A DNA stretch of 64,000 bases. Origin: Gorsachius magnificus. Its lineage: Eukaryota; Chordata; Aves; Pelecaniformes; Ardeidae. Location of the stretch: assembly GCA_034008185.1 (NCBI GenBank), contig CM067082.1:13934984-13998983 (forward strand), given 5' to 3'. Each line of letters begins with the position of its first letter. Position 1 is the first letter of the stretch. Both the position numbers and the translations under genes were made by a program. This document shows positions 1 through 11,556 of the stretch, one piece after another. Under the pieces are notes generated by a model. It did not search any database. It was not told where the DNA came from and worked only from the letters and a program-made list of their open reading frames with translations.

Positions 1-717
1 TTGTTCTTTTTTTTAAAGGGGAAACCAAAGTTTTAGCCATCAGACTTCAAACAAGAACATGGCAGCCTGGTAGTCATTAACATCAGTGTTTATGGGTTAG
101 ACTTAATCATCCAGTTATGGATAATTACATTTTTTTCCATGTAATGTCTAAGCTAATATAGTGCTTGAGTGTCAACAATGACATGATAGGAAGAGATTTT
201 GATTAGAAAAAGAACTGGGTATTATCTAGCTCTGAAGGGATATGATCAGTAAGCTAGCTGATAAATGAAGCCTATGAAGCCTTCAAATAGTAATGAAAAT
301 TTATACTTCCCAGCTGCATAAATGCTGTAATATCCAACCAACTCTGCTGCAGAGTTGTCATAGTTCCTATGTTAGATGGTCTTGCTTATTATGTAGTGCC
401 AGTACATTAAAAATTTCTTTCAGTGGTGGTTCTGCCACATTTACCTGTTACCATGCATCGATCGTTACTGAAGTGGTGTCAAAGCACAGGCAGCTCCAGA
501 ATACTCCTTTTGAAGAACAGTTTCTGGATGAGAAAAAGGAGAACTGTGGTACTGCCACGAGAACCTGACGAAGTGAAGAGCATTGTGTGCTCACAGTAAG
601 CCTGCAAAGGAAAGAGATAACATAAGAAAAGACAGCAGAAAATGAGATATCGTCTCTTTAGGAGTGAGAGGGAGACTGGTGAAGTTCTCAGTGAACTACA
701 TATTCCCAGAAAAATTA

Positions 718-751
<34 letters not shown>

Positions 752-3700
752 TAACCACTCTGTGTTTCCAGTGGGGCCAGAACCTCAGCCCCCTGAGCAA
801 ACAATACCTGTTGTCTGTTGGGTTGATAGTATCACCCCTGGATGATGTACAGTGGGATTCACAGGCAGACAGCACAGCCACAGTCCAGATAGGCTGAAAG
901 AACAAAAGCAGCATCAGGAACAGCAACTACAGCTACAGCTGGAGCAGCCGCCTCAAGAGAAGGACAGAAAAGCCAGCAGCTGCTTGTTTCCTATCCTAGG
1001 TCTGGCCAGTCCAGGCTTCCAGGTCACTTTAGGGAGGGAAGGAGGGTTTTTGTTTTTAAGAAGGGGCTAGGTAATGACAAACTTGAAACCTTTCTGAAGA
1101 CCATATGTTCCTTTCCCAGTTGTGTTCACTGGCACAGGCCATCAAGACAGAGCATTGCTTTCCAAAGGGCTCTGAGCTTCATATCATGAAACTTTTTGTA
1201 GTGTACTGAAACCACCCATTCTGGACTACCACGACCTTGCAAAAAAGGCTATCATGATTAGTCTCTTGGCAGCTGGGGAATGTCTGCGCTTGCAGACACA
1301 TGCCTTGGGATGAGAGGGATAGAAGGCAAGGAAGTGATCACACAGAAACAGTTTTCCCACATTGCCTGGTACCACACAACATTCCAGTGAGGAGCAGTAA
1401 ATGTCATGAGGAACTTTTTGGGGGTAGATGAGAATGCAAGACTCATGAGGGACTCCTAGGAAAGGTCTTCTTGAGACTAGGACCAGGGACAACCAGTGCT
1501 CATGAGGTTCGGAACAAACCTGAATTTACTCAAAGCCAGAGAGATGATCATATATCCAGCCAGCAATATAGACTACTGTCACAACAAATATGGTGCTGCC
1601 TGAAGCTGCAAGGGTTCTCATGAGCCAGAGAAACACCTTTTTTTCTGTTTTTCAGGAATGGCCATAATGTATTATAAACAGCCCCATGAGTGTTAGTGTG
1701 TCCAGTCTCGCCCTAGAGGCATCTGCTTGGCCTTGTGCAATCTATCTGCGTGCAGATTTTTTTTTTCTTCCTGGGATAGGGAAGGTCTTTTTACCTGAAA
1801 GTGGGCACAAGACACATACAAAGTCCTGGTCAAGTCCGTGTGAATTTTCACTTGATTATCAGCCTGCAATGTTCTTGGGTTCTGCAGGCCTGAGCTTCCA
1901 ACATTCACCTTTTCCTTTGTAACCCAGTGCTCAGCTTGAGATGTTCCTAAAAGGAAACAGAAGGTGTGCACTTGTCCAGGGCTTTAACACATCCAAATTA
2001 GAAGTCCAGTTGTGCTGTAACTTACACAACTCATGGAGCAAGGTGAAGATGGGTGCACAGGGTCATTTACATGAAGTGAATGTGATGCATGTGTAACGGT
2101 GGAGGGGATGTTATTTTTGTAGCACTCTCTCTGTAAAGGCCTTTGCCTCTGTGCTCTTTACAACAGAAATGGTTCCTTTCTACATGTCCTACAATGTTCT
2201 TTTCTGGGAATCAGTAAAAATTAATTTTCCCTCAGGAAATGTGAACTCTGAGAAGCTTCAGAGATGCAGCCAGCCAAGTGCCCATGGAGACTACTGTACT
2301 TCCCCTGATTTCTGACTGATTGAATCACCCACTCTTCACTCATCTTACTGACTAATGCTAGAGTGCTGTGCAAACAACATGTTAATCTTCAAACTAACTC
2401 TGGATCTATGTGACTTTCTTATTGCTGAATGAGAAACCACCTCAAAATGCAATCAATATCTAGTCATTGTCTCAAGGTAAGATGCTGTTTGGTCTTTATA
2501 TCAGGTTATAATCACTCAAAAGACCAGTCTTACTATTATCTGAACTTGTTAACTGCCGCTGAAGCCTGTTTAGACCAAGTAGGATTGACATGGCATGCCA
2601 TTTTATGTTTCAGCTCTCTTCTGGAATGCAGTTAATATCAATATTCCTATCAAAAACTTGTGTGCTCTGCTGAGGTGGAGCAGCCAGGAGCAGATGGAGG
2701 TCCCAGATTTAATGCATCACTTCCCCAATTCCTGACTCAATCAACACAGTGAATAGGTCTGGAAACAAGGGAATGCAAGTGGAAAAGGGCAGCCCAGCAA
2801 ATACTGAAGGAGACCACCACAGAGGAAGTTGATTTGGCACCTCTTTTACCCTGTTTCAAACGTTAAGCTTTCAGAGGCCTGAAAAGCCTCTGTCCTTGTG
2901 AATATACATGTTTTAAATGTTATTCCTTGGGGGTGTTTTCTCTCCCAAAACAAACAGCATGTTTTAACAAAAACTTTATTAAGTTACTCCAAAAGTTTCT
3001 GCTTGTGGCAAGGGGTTATCTGAAAAAACAACCAAATAACCAGAAGATGGTTGCCATATCTGAGGGAGTCCATAGCGGAGGTTCCCCTGACTGTCCTAAC
3101 AGGGCAGTTAGGAGCAGCAAGGACAATATGATGTGGTTAAATACACTATCATTTCTCCTCTTATCTGTTCCCTTCAGAAGACAATATCTGTGTGAAATAC
3201 AGTCTTTCTGTCTGTCCATATGTCTGTCTATTGATCAGGAAAGGAAGAGATCAAAGATTTCAGAAAAGTTCTGTAGATACTTTAGTGAATTTTCTTTGAT
3301 CCTATGATGTTGATATATGTAAGTATTTCACAGACAGCTAAATCTGTACCTACACTTCCTTGCTTATATCTAATAATATAATATCTAATATTTTAAATCT
3401 ATTTTACCTTTCTTTTTTTTTTTACTTTTATCCCCCAATGCCAATAAATCACCCCTTTTTCCATCTTGTCTTCCCATTGTTTTTCACTATCTTTCCTACC
3501 CTCCTCTTGAACTGTCAACACACCTCCTGTTATTCTTAACCTAAGACTTCATTTTCACTAGGGGGAAAGAGTGTTTTTTTAAATTAAGACAGAGGACTTA
3601 CTTAGTATGCTAAGGTGAGGTAAAATCTGAGGGAAGAAAGTTTAATTCTGATAGATGTTGGCAGATGTGATTAAAGCCTAGGGCAGCCCCAGGGTTTACT

Positions 3701-4579
3701 TTGACCCACTAACCTCTGTGAAAGCTATCAACTACTTTGTCTTCATTAGAGCTAAGCACTGTGGTAGCTAATTCAAGTTAAAAATATAACTTTTTTCCTA
3801 GGGAAGATACAACCTTAACATCTCTGATTTGCTGTTGACTTATAACTCATTTGCCATCAAAGACTCTGCTGCCTGTCTGCCTTCAGGGGATCACCCTTAT
3901 TGTGCTCAGTGAGGATTAGGAAAAAAAGGATTAAATATAACCTCTGTGCACATTTTGAGTAACTTGTGTTTTGTGTTATTAATAGCTTGAAGCAAGAGTT
4001 TGGATCTCAGTATAGCTGAGGTCTTGGATTTTGTTTCAGTTACTTTTGTGTCTTCAGTTTTTCTGTTTGCATCTCAGTGGTAGATGTATAGCACATGCAG
4101 AGAAAAGTTCACATTAAGTAGAGATTTTGGCAAAAAGAGTGAGGGAATCATGATCAATGTAGTACTGGATTTATGTTTTTAATCACTGGACCATAAGCAA
4201 TCCAAATCCTTTAGCAATCTGTCTTCCTTATAGAATGTTTTGGGTTTTTTTAATGTTTAATGTCCTGGAAAGCCAATACTTGCTATGCTGAAGGACAATA
4301 CAGATATTTAACACATCAGAAAGCAATGGAATTTTTAATATAAGTTTTAAATTCAAGTAATTCTTATGAGTTGTAGTAAAGAAGCCTTTGACCAGTTCTC
4401 AGGGCAGAAGCGGTAGGACCTTCCCCAAATACAGTAGCTTGAAGATGTTTCCAGGGAAGAAAATGAGCATATGTCTTCGGTATCATTTAAATCTTGGTTT
4501 AGCCCAAATTGGATAGTTTAAGTGGGATTAAGGAGGTCACCAGCAGTCTGCTGTTCCTTTGCAAGGGATGAGCATCATG
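1..4579. other. Non-coding unique sequence
   Basis: No coding exon, RNA gene or recent mobile element is recognisable. Open frames here are short, lack known motifs and overlap each other on both strands. The only compositional feature is a run of 28 T at 721-748. I see nothing else that can be supported. Confidence 0.6.
721..748. repeat. Poly-T homopolymer (T28)
   Basis: An uninterrupted run of 28 T. Read on the minus strand it is a poly-A run, but no SINE or processed pseudogene body is recognisable next to it, so I call it only a homopolymer. Confidence 0.95.
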
Positions 4580-5576
4580 TCCTGCCAGGCCAACTCAGCC
4601 TGACCTCGGTACTGGGGAAGGTCATGGAGCTCAGTATTGGGGCCAGTTCTGTTTAACATCTTTATTAATGACCTGGATTCAGGGACTGAGTGCACCCTCA
4701 GTAAGTTTGCAGACAATGCCAGGTTGGGCAGGAGTATTCATCTGCTTGAGGGTAGGAAGGCTTTACAGAAGGATCTGGACAGGCTGGATTGATGGGCTAT
4801 GGCCAACTGTATGCGGTTCAACCAGGCCAAGTGCCGGGTCCTGCGCTTGGTCACAACAACCCCATGAAATGCTACAGGCTTGGGGAAGAGTGGCTGGAAA
4901 GCTGCCGAGCAGAAAAGGATCTGGGTGTACTGGTTGACAGCTGGCTGAATATGAGCCAGTAGTGTGCCCAGGTGGCCAAGAAGGCCAATGGCATCCTGGC
5001 TTGTATCAGGAATAGTGTGGCCAGCAGGAGCAGGGAAGTCAACCTTCTGCTGTACTCGGCACTGGTGAGGCCACACCTCAAATACTGTGTTTGGTTTTGG
5101 GCCCCTCACTACAAGAAAGACATTGAGGTGCTGGAGCGTGTCCAGAGAAGGGCAACAAAGCTGGTGAGGGGTCTGGAGCACAAGTCTGATGAGGAGTGGC
5201 TGAGGGAACTGGGGTTGTTTAGTCTGGAGAAAAGAAGGCTGAGGGGAGACCTTATTGCCCTCTACAGCTACCTGACAGGAGGTTGTAGCGAGGTGGGTGT
5301 TGGTCTCTTCTCCCTGGTAATGGGTGATAGGATGAGGGGAAATGGCCTCAAGTTGCGCCAGGGCAGGTTTAGATTAGATATTAGGAAATATTTCTTCACT
5401 GAAAGGATTATCAGGCACTGGAATGGGCTACCCAGGGAAGTTGTTGAATTACCATTCCTGGAGGTATCTAAAAGATGGGTAGATGAGGGTTTAGGGACCT
5501 GGTTTAGTGACGGACAGGTATGGTAGGACTCGATGATCTTAAAGGTCTTTTCCAACCAAATGATTCTATGATTCTA
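4580..5576 (+). mobile_element. CR1 LINE, 5'-truncated, with internal deletion
   Basis: This is the 3' part of a CR1 non-LTR retrotransposon. It ends in the family's hallmark tail (ATTCTATGATTCT at about 5562-5574), preceded by the usual CR1 3' UTR (GGACTCGATGATCTTAAAGGTC at about 5526-5547). The body encodes the C-terminal part of the ORF2 reverse transcriptase. Near 4628 the sequence jumps from a CATGGAGC segment to GTATTGGGGCCAGTTCTG, which in typical CR1 copies are far apart, so an internal deletion is likely. CR1 copies are normally 5'-truncated and lack target-site duplications, as here. Orientation is plus because the tail lies at the right end. Confidence 0.95.
4972..5526 (+). pseudogene. 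CR1 ORF2 C-terminal fragment (reverse transcriptase thumb and 3' region)
   Basis: An open stretch of 184 codons encodes the C-terminal end of CR1 ORF2, after the catalytic FADD motif, which is not in this frame. Recognisable family motifs include [57 protein letters not shown] and [26 protein letters not shown]. The intact family protein is roughly 900-1000 residues, so this is a fragment with no endonuclease domain and no catalytic site. Upstream, the same element is disrupted by stops and a deletion near 4628. It is a dead copy; the open frame reflects moderate age rather than function. Confidence 0.9.
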
Positions 5577-8027
5577 GGAACAAGGTAAACATGTAGTTTC
5601 GGTTTTGTTTTGTTTTGTTTTTTTGTTGTTTTTTTTTTTTGATTTATCAAATCCTGCTTTTCACCTCTGATTTTGCATGGGAAATATAACAGGTGACGCT
5701 GGCATCAGTCAGAGCTTTGTAGAGCCAGTGTCAGATGCTATTTGTTGTTGGATCATTTAGGAAACAGCAGCCCATTCAATACAGTGTATTAATCTCATTT
5801 GTTATCTAGATTTCTAGTTTCTCTACTTTCCCACAGTGGCATTTTACAACTTGATTACAGGTCAGTTGTTAGACTTACCAGTAGGACATTGCCTTGTGTT
5901 TATACATGGAGGGAGAAGAAAAAGTTTTTAGACTCAAGTCCTGGACTCAAAGAAAGCAGAGCTGGTGTTGTGACTTTTCAGCTTCTTCATTCATTTTAAG
6001 TACAGAGGTTGGATAAGTTGAGTTGTTAAAGGAATTCCTCACCCAAAAAAAAGCAGTGTGAGGTTGGGAACATGAGCCAACAGTGTTTGGCTGTTTATTT
6101 GTCAGAGTCCTGCCTGTTCATAAATCCACTGGCCACCAGGGACTTCTTTTTTTGCGCCATGTGTTGGAGCAAGCAGCTTTCTCACGAAATGCAGAACTTT
6201 TCCCCTTTGGTTATGAATGGCAAGGTGAACACCGAAGTAGTAGTAGTCCCCATGCTGGCTGCAATCATTCTTTGATAATGGGACATTTGCAGGTTGTAGC
6301 TTTCTTTATGCTAAACTTTTGGATCATCTATATACACAGTTTTATTTGAAATGCCTACAACAAGGTGGGAAGGAACTTTGATATGCTCTCTCGTACAGAT
6401 GATTTACAGCTGTGGTTCATGATATCTTGGTAAATGGGAGTATAAATGATTTTTATGTGGCTTGTGAAAAGTCAGACAACCTTAAATTTGCTCTACAGAA
6501 AGCACACTCCAGTGGCTATTTGTTCAGAGATCTGCTAACATGGAAAAGTGGAAACCAGGTGATTTAGTCCTCCTGAGGTAGGAGGAACTGTAGCAGAATA
6601 ATTCTGACAGATATTTACCAAGTTCAGTGCATGCTGTTGTGCACAGAACAGTGACATGCAGCATTGTGGGACGTACTGTGTCTTTGTATTTCTCAGTGAG
6701 TCATAAAGGTAGATAGGAACTGGGTTGAAAACAAATTTTGGCACTGAACAGACAAATATAAGAAAATATAAGAAAAAAAAGTGTAATGGCAGAAATCTTG
6801 AAATCTTGAAATGGCCTGAATTGCATGAAAAGAGAAGTGTGACTCCACTGGGTGAAGCACTGAGCTGGAGTACTTGCCTTGCCCTATAGACCAGTAGCCC
6901 AGAATAGTGACAAACCCACTGAGTTGTGTATGTGTAGGCTTGGAGCATGCCCCAGCCTTATGACAGCTCTTCTTTAGCTGGCCATCACAGTCACTAATTA
7001 ACTTGGCAAAGGCACAGAGGAAGGAAAAAACACAGCTCCTTACCCCAGGGGCTCCTGTCCTTGCTGGTGTGATTTCTCTGAACAAGAAGATTCCTTCTCC
7101 CCATTGCAGCAATCAAACCTGGATACTCCTGGCTGCAATCAACTGCATGGTTCCTGTCTGATGCTGGAGCCTGTAGTGTCTAATAATCATTAGAGAGCAG
7201 TGCTGGAGAGACCTGACATTTATTTCCATCTTGTGGAGTGACTATACCATCTATTTTACCTCTTTGTGTATCAACTGAAGGGGAATTGACTTCTGTTAAT
7301 GAAATTCTTCTGATTATCTACTATAAAGTGTAGATAAAACTCAGTGTCATTGCATACACACTCCCACTTAAAATAAGTAGGATTTTTGCTGATTTAACCC
7401 TTCTTAAATGATAATTTTCAGCTTGTGCCTGAAAAATGTCCTTCATTTCTTTCTCAGTGTTTAGAAAAGGATAAAACCTTCCTGTTCCCTAGCACAGGAA
7501 AACAAACAAAACTTCCAGTGTGATTGATTGGAAAAACTCAATTAGCTGTCATGGCTATAATTACTACATAAACACAGTCCTGGGGTAGAGACCAAGTGTG
7601 CTGGAGACCCCTTCATGAGGCCTCAGTAAACTGGGGTAACCTCCATAGCCTACTCAGCGAGTGATAAATGGTAAAGTGCTAATGTACGGGTGTCCCTTTC
7701 TGTGAGGTCTGCAGGCCCTGTTACACAGTGCGGGCTCCTTAAGAAGGGATTTAATTCACTGCTTGCAAAATCCCAAAGGGCAAAAATGGAAAGATGTTTG
7801 GAGCCATTGCTGCAGTCGGTTCTTATTGCTTCCCTGAGAAAATCCCTCTTTGCCTTTGGATGTCAGCTCTCTCCTTGAAGCAGACTTTGTTTCCTCAGCA
7901 TACTGGAAAGCACAAGTTAGGGTCAGAATAAATACTGGTTTTGAAGGGAACGAGTTGATTTTATACTGTTAAAATACTAAGTCAAAAAACAGCTTTGGAA
8001 ACTGGCCACTCATTTGTTCGTTAATCC
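5577..8027. other. Non-coding unique sequence
   Basis: No gene or repeat family was recognised apart from a T-rich (GTTTT)n stretch at 5601-5640 just downstream of the CR1 tail. Several overlapping open frames on both strands (for example 6535-6948 and 6693-7112 on the minus strand) lack any domain signature. Confidence 0.6.
5601..5640. repeat. (GTTTT)n / T-rich simple repeat
   Basis: Repeated GTTTT units run into a T-rich stretch about 25 bp downstream of the CR1 tail. Confidence 0.85.
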
Positions 8028-8184
8028 TCTTTCTTTCTTTCCTTCTGTCTGTCTGTCTTTGTCTTTTCCTTTGTTTTTCTTTTTTTTTCCCCCCCCCCCC
8101 CCCCCCCTTCCTTCCTTCCTTCCTTCCTTCCTTCCTTCCTTCCTTCCTTCCTTCCTTCCTTCCTTCCTTTTTTCCTTTTTTTTT
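8028..8184. repeat. Polypyrimidine tract with C19 run and (TTCC)n microsatellite
   Basis: Almost 160 bp of nearly pure pyrimidine on the plus strand. It begins with CTTT and GTCT units, has a run of 19 C at 8089-8107, then about fifteen TTCC units at 8108-8169 and ends in T-rich sequence. Long open frames on both strands here (poly-Pro/Ser/Phe one way, Lys/Glu/Gly the other) are composition artefacts. Confidence 0.95.
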
Positions 8185-10414
8185 AAATCCCCTTCTTCCT
8201 TGAGTACCATACATCTCTACAGTAATGTGGCCAGCAGTAAGGCAGCCACAGCTGTCAGATTCAGAGCCCCTTTCTGCCAAGTTTTATCTATTCACTGATT
8301 TTATCAGGCTTAGATCAGGCTCTAAGTAGGACAAGGTGCTCAAAAGGGACTGCAAGATGCATGACAGAGAGTTTCGATACTATTTTAGGACAGTATTTTC
8401 CAGTGAGGTACAATTTCTCCTGATGTATGGTAGCACAGCACTGTCACATGATAAGGGGTGGAGAGATGTGAGAGGACATGCCTGTAGGAGAGGGGCTGCA
8501 ACACTGATTTGCAGATAGCACCCAGCGAAGTCTTCTGAACCTGCAAGCGTACTGAGGTCAGAGTCGTGGGTGACCCACCAATGGCACTGCAAGCATTTGC
8601 AGGACACTGGCATTAGTTGAATTTGATGCTGAAGGTGAGGGATTTCTCAGTTCAGCAGCTCTGTGGCTCACCACAAATAATTCAGCAAACACATAGTGCA
8701 GAAGATTACCCTGACTGATGTAACAGAGGAGTAACTTCCTTGTAACTGAGACGTAACTTACTGGAGAATATCAGAAAGCATTGAAATAACAAGCACAGCT
8801 GCTCCCAAGCCATAGCTGTTTCCAAGGCTACATGAAGCCACAGTTGATTAGATTTTGTTTATTTTTCAGTTCAGAGTCCCCAAATGCAGGTTAACTTTGA
8901 ATTTCCAGATGTGTAATGTGGTCAAAAAATGCCACGTATTTTCATCTTCTAGCATGCAGCTATGTAGTGAGCACAGACCTGATGTTGGAGATCTTGGTCA
9001 CTGATGCAATTGTCAACTGGTGACAAATGACACCATTTGATTACCTGACAATCAACTGGTTCACACACCGGTGAGTTCACTCGCTAAAGGGTCATCATCC
9101 TTTATGATTTAGAAAGCTAGAAATAGTCACAAGATCTCCAAACTGACCTCTGGAGTTCAAATTTCAACTCACTTTGAAAAAAATCCTGCTTTTTCTCCGT
9201 GCCTGGCCAATATGACATTTTAATGCCAATATGCTTGAAGGACCCCGGGAAGGTCTGTAACAGCAGTTGTGTGTGAGCTGTTCAGCATGTCTATGCTGAG
9301 GGTTGCCTTAGGATGCCGGTGTCTGGGCTGTTGTACAGCCAGACAGGGATGCTGGGGAGGGAAGGGGGTTAGGGTGTAGCTGGAGCCACAGGAGCTGGGA
9401 GGCTCTCCCAGGAGCCACAGCTAAGGCAAAGCCAGGTTAGATGAAGAGTCTACATGGCTCATTATGGCTGGTGTTTCACCTCTTCCAGCAAGCACTTTGC
9501 AACTTGAATTTTAAGACATTACACATATACTAAACAATAGGCTGGCTGTCATGGTCCCAGTCTCCTCCCAGGATGGTCACTGCATTCCTCATCAGGCTCA
9601 AATCAAATCAGCCACTGTTTTTGATAATGCATTGATTTATACCCCAATATCTTGGCCCAAAGTGCAGACTCCCATCTCCTTCCCCTCCTGCAGATACTCT
9701 CCATATTCCAGAATCCCCCCTAAATTTCCACCACTTCAGATGCCACATTTGGCAGCCAGACAATCGCTGCATTTGAGCACAGAAAGGATTATAAGAGTTG
9801 TGAATTATTAACACAGGGAATTCACAGCCCCTTGCAAATGCTGAGGCACGAGAGAATTAATGCAGGCTTTCTAGCTTTCATAAAGAACAAACAGCTCACA
9901 TGGCCAAAAACCTGTCTGTGTCTCACAGCTGTGTTAGCTGGGCCAATAACGTATTCCTGTGCCTTGCAAACCCTGAGAACACAACAGTTGTTTGGGTGAT
10001 GTGGGAAAGAGTATTTGTTTTTGCTGCTTATTTAGTTTATTTGCACTATGGTCGCTAATTAAAGTAAACTGAAACAGGAAGGGCAGGGGAGTTCCTCTTT
10101 CTTATTTCTTTTTTTAAACTCCAGTGCATGCCAACTTTTTTAACTCATTATGATTTCTTTTGTCATAAAGAGTTTAAGGCCAGATCTTGAAAATCTGATT
10201 CTTCTTCCACTGAAACTGGTACAATTAATGACTTCAGGTGAGGTATTAATAATGGTGGTTGTTGAAAAAGAATCAGTTACGAGTGCCAAAGTGTTCAAAA
10301 GTGTCTAGTAATTTTACGTCTCCATTTTTCATAGTCATAACACTTAAAAGTGGCCAGACTTTCAGTGGGCAGCACTGTATGTGTCTATATTCTGTAGCTG
10401 AGGATTAATGCTGC
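8185..10414. other. Non-coding unique sequence
   Basis: No coding, RNA or repeat feature that I can support. Codon-like open frames are short and without recognisable motifs. Confidence 0.6.
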
Positions 10415-10505
10415 AAAACTGGAGAAGGTTCCTGTGAAGAGTTGCAAGAATTACTTGAGGAATGGGAAGCATGCCACAAACAGGAATGAAGAACCTCCTT
10501 CCAGG
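10415..10505 (+). mobile_element. Ancient CR1/L3-like LINE fragment
   Basis: The stretch starting CTGGAGAAGGTT, with AGAGTTGCAAGAATTA and GAGGAATGGGAAGCATGCC following, has the same order as the conserved CR1 segment around LEKVQ-R-A-RMI-GME-MP seen in old amniote copies. It is heavily diverged and its ends cannot be placed. The following 150 bp may belong to the same insertion. Confidence 0.45.
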
Positions 10506-11399
10506 TGGTGGATTGAAGAGAATGTTTCTGAATGACAACACAGAGGAAACAAATTTGGTTTAAGAGGACTCTACTCTTGGCAATCAAGTCAAAACCACTG
10601 GAAAAACTCACTAAGGTAAAGTCTCCCTGATGTTTTAAAGAAGAACCAGAACTATCTGGGATGGTTCTATGGGATATGCAGTAGTACATTCATAGCTACG
10701 GGACCTGAAAGAGATCAATCCCAGAGGTGAGACTATGCAGATAGCCAATTACCACAGAGTGCTCTGCAAGTTCATACCCTTCTTATCCCATTGTAACTGG
10801 TTCCTATGTTCTTATTTTTTTAAGCTTAGAAACTGAAGCATCACACGCTGTTGAGTTAGAGTTATAATTACATCAGTGCAAAACTAAGAGAAGCACTCCA
10901 GTATCTAGGCTATGGTTTATTATTTACATAGGTAAAAGTCTTCCAGTGCTGCCCTGCCAAAGTGACAATGCTGAGTGGAAAAACCACATAAAAGCACTAG
11001 GAGTGGTTTGTGACTTGGAGGGAAAAATGCAATTAGCAGTTTTCCAGGCTGGATCCCCCCAGTGGAATCTCTAATGTTGCAAACAAGCATTTATCCAAAT
11101 CCAACTAAAACACCTTGGCAGTTGCAGAGGGTAAACAAAATTTTTATCACCCTTAGAAAAATGGATGTTATTTAAGTAACTTAGCAATTTTTTTATGATC
11201 TGTCATGGGACAGCAGGAAGCAGAACAGAACTAAGTTAATTTTGCATGAATGATTAGAATGAAGAACATTGAGTGACTTTATAAGCACAGCAGGGGGGCT
11301 CCACTAGATTTCTCGTATTTGGCTAGTAACAAAAACTACACATTTTTTGACTAGCAGGTGTCCTTGACCTTAGTCAGCCTTAATTTGTAAGCATCCTTT
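10506..11399. other. Non-coding sequence
   Basis: Apart from a possible continuation of the old LINE fragment at its left edge, nothing is recognised. Confidence 0.5.
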
Positions 11400-11556
11400 C
11401 TACAGCTGTGTGAGCTTTGAAGTGTCCAACTTCTCATCACTATCCAAGAGTTGACTGCAGAGCTTTCTTCTGTTCATCTTCGGACTCCTCCAGCAGCTTG
11501 ACAGTGCCAGTCAAACTCTGTATTCTTGATTTGAGATCCTCATCATTGGACTTGTG
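11400..11556 (-). pseudogene. Possible host exon or pseudogene fragment, coiled-coil-like, unidentified
   Basis: On the minus strand, a pyrimidine-rich stretch ending TTTTTGCAG (11557-11566), a good splice-acceptor shape, is followed by an open segment. It begins HKSNDEDLKSRIQSL and continues with LLEESEDEQKKALQSTL, a charged heptad-like pattern typical of a coiled coil. The frame then needs a one-base shift to read on as DSDEKLDTSKLTQL before a stop at 11400-11402. I do not recognise the protein. It could be a decayed exon, a real last exon with an assembly error, or chance. No donor site or flanking exon was found to support a gene model. Confidence 0.25.

Noticed and set aside
8014..8298. 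Pro/Ser/Phe-rich and Lys/Glu/Gly-rich open frames on both strands
   Set aside because: They are produced by the polypyrimidine microsatellite.
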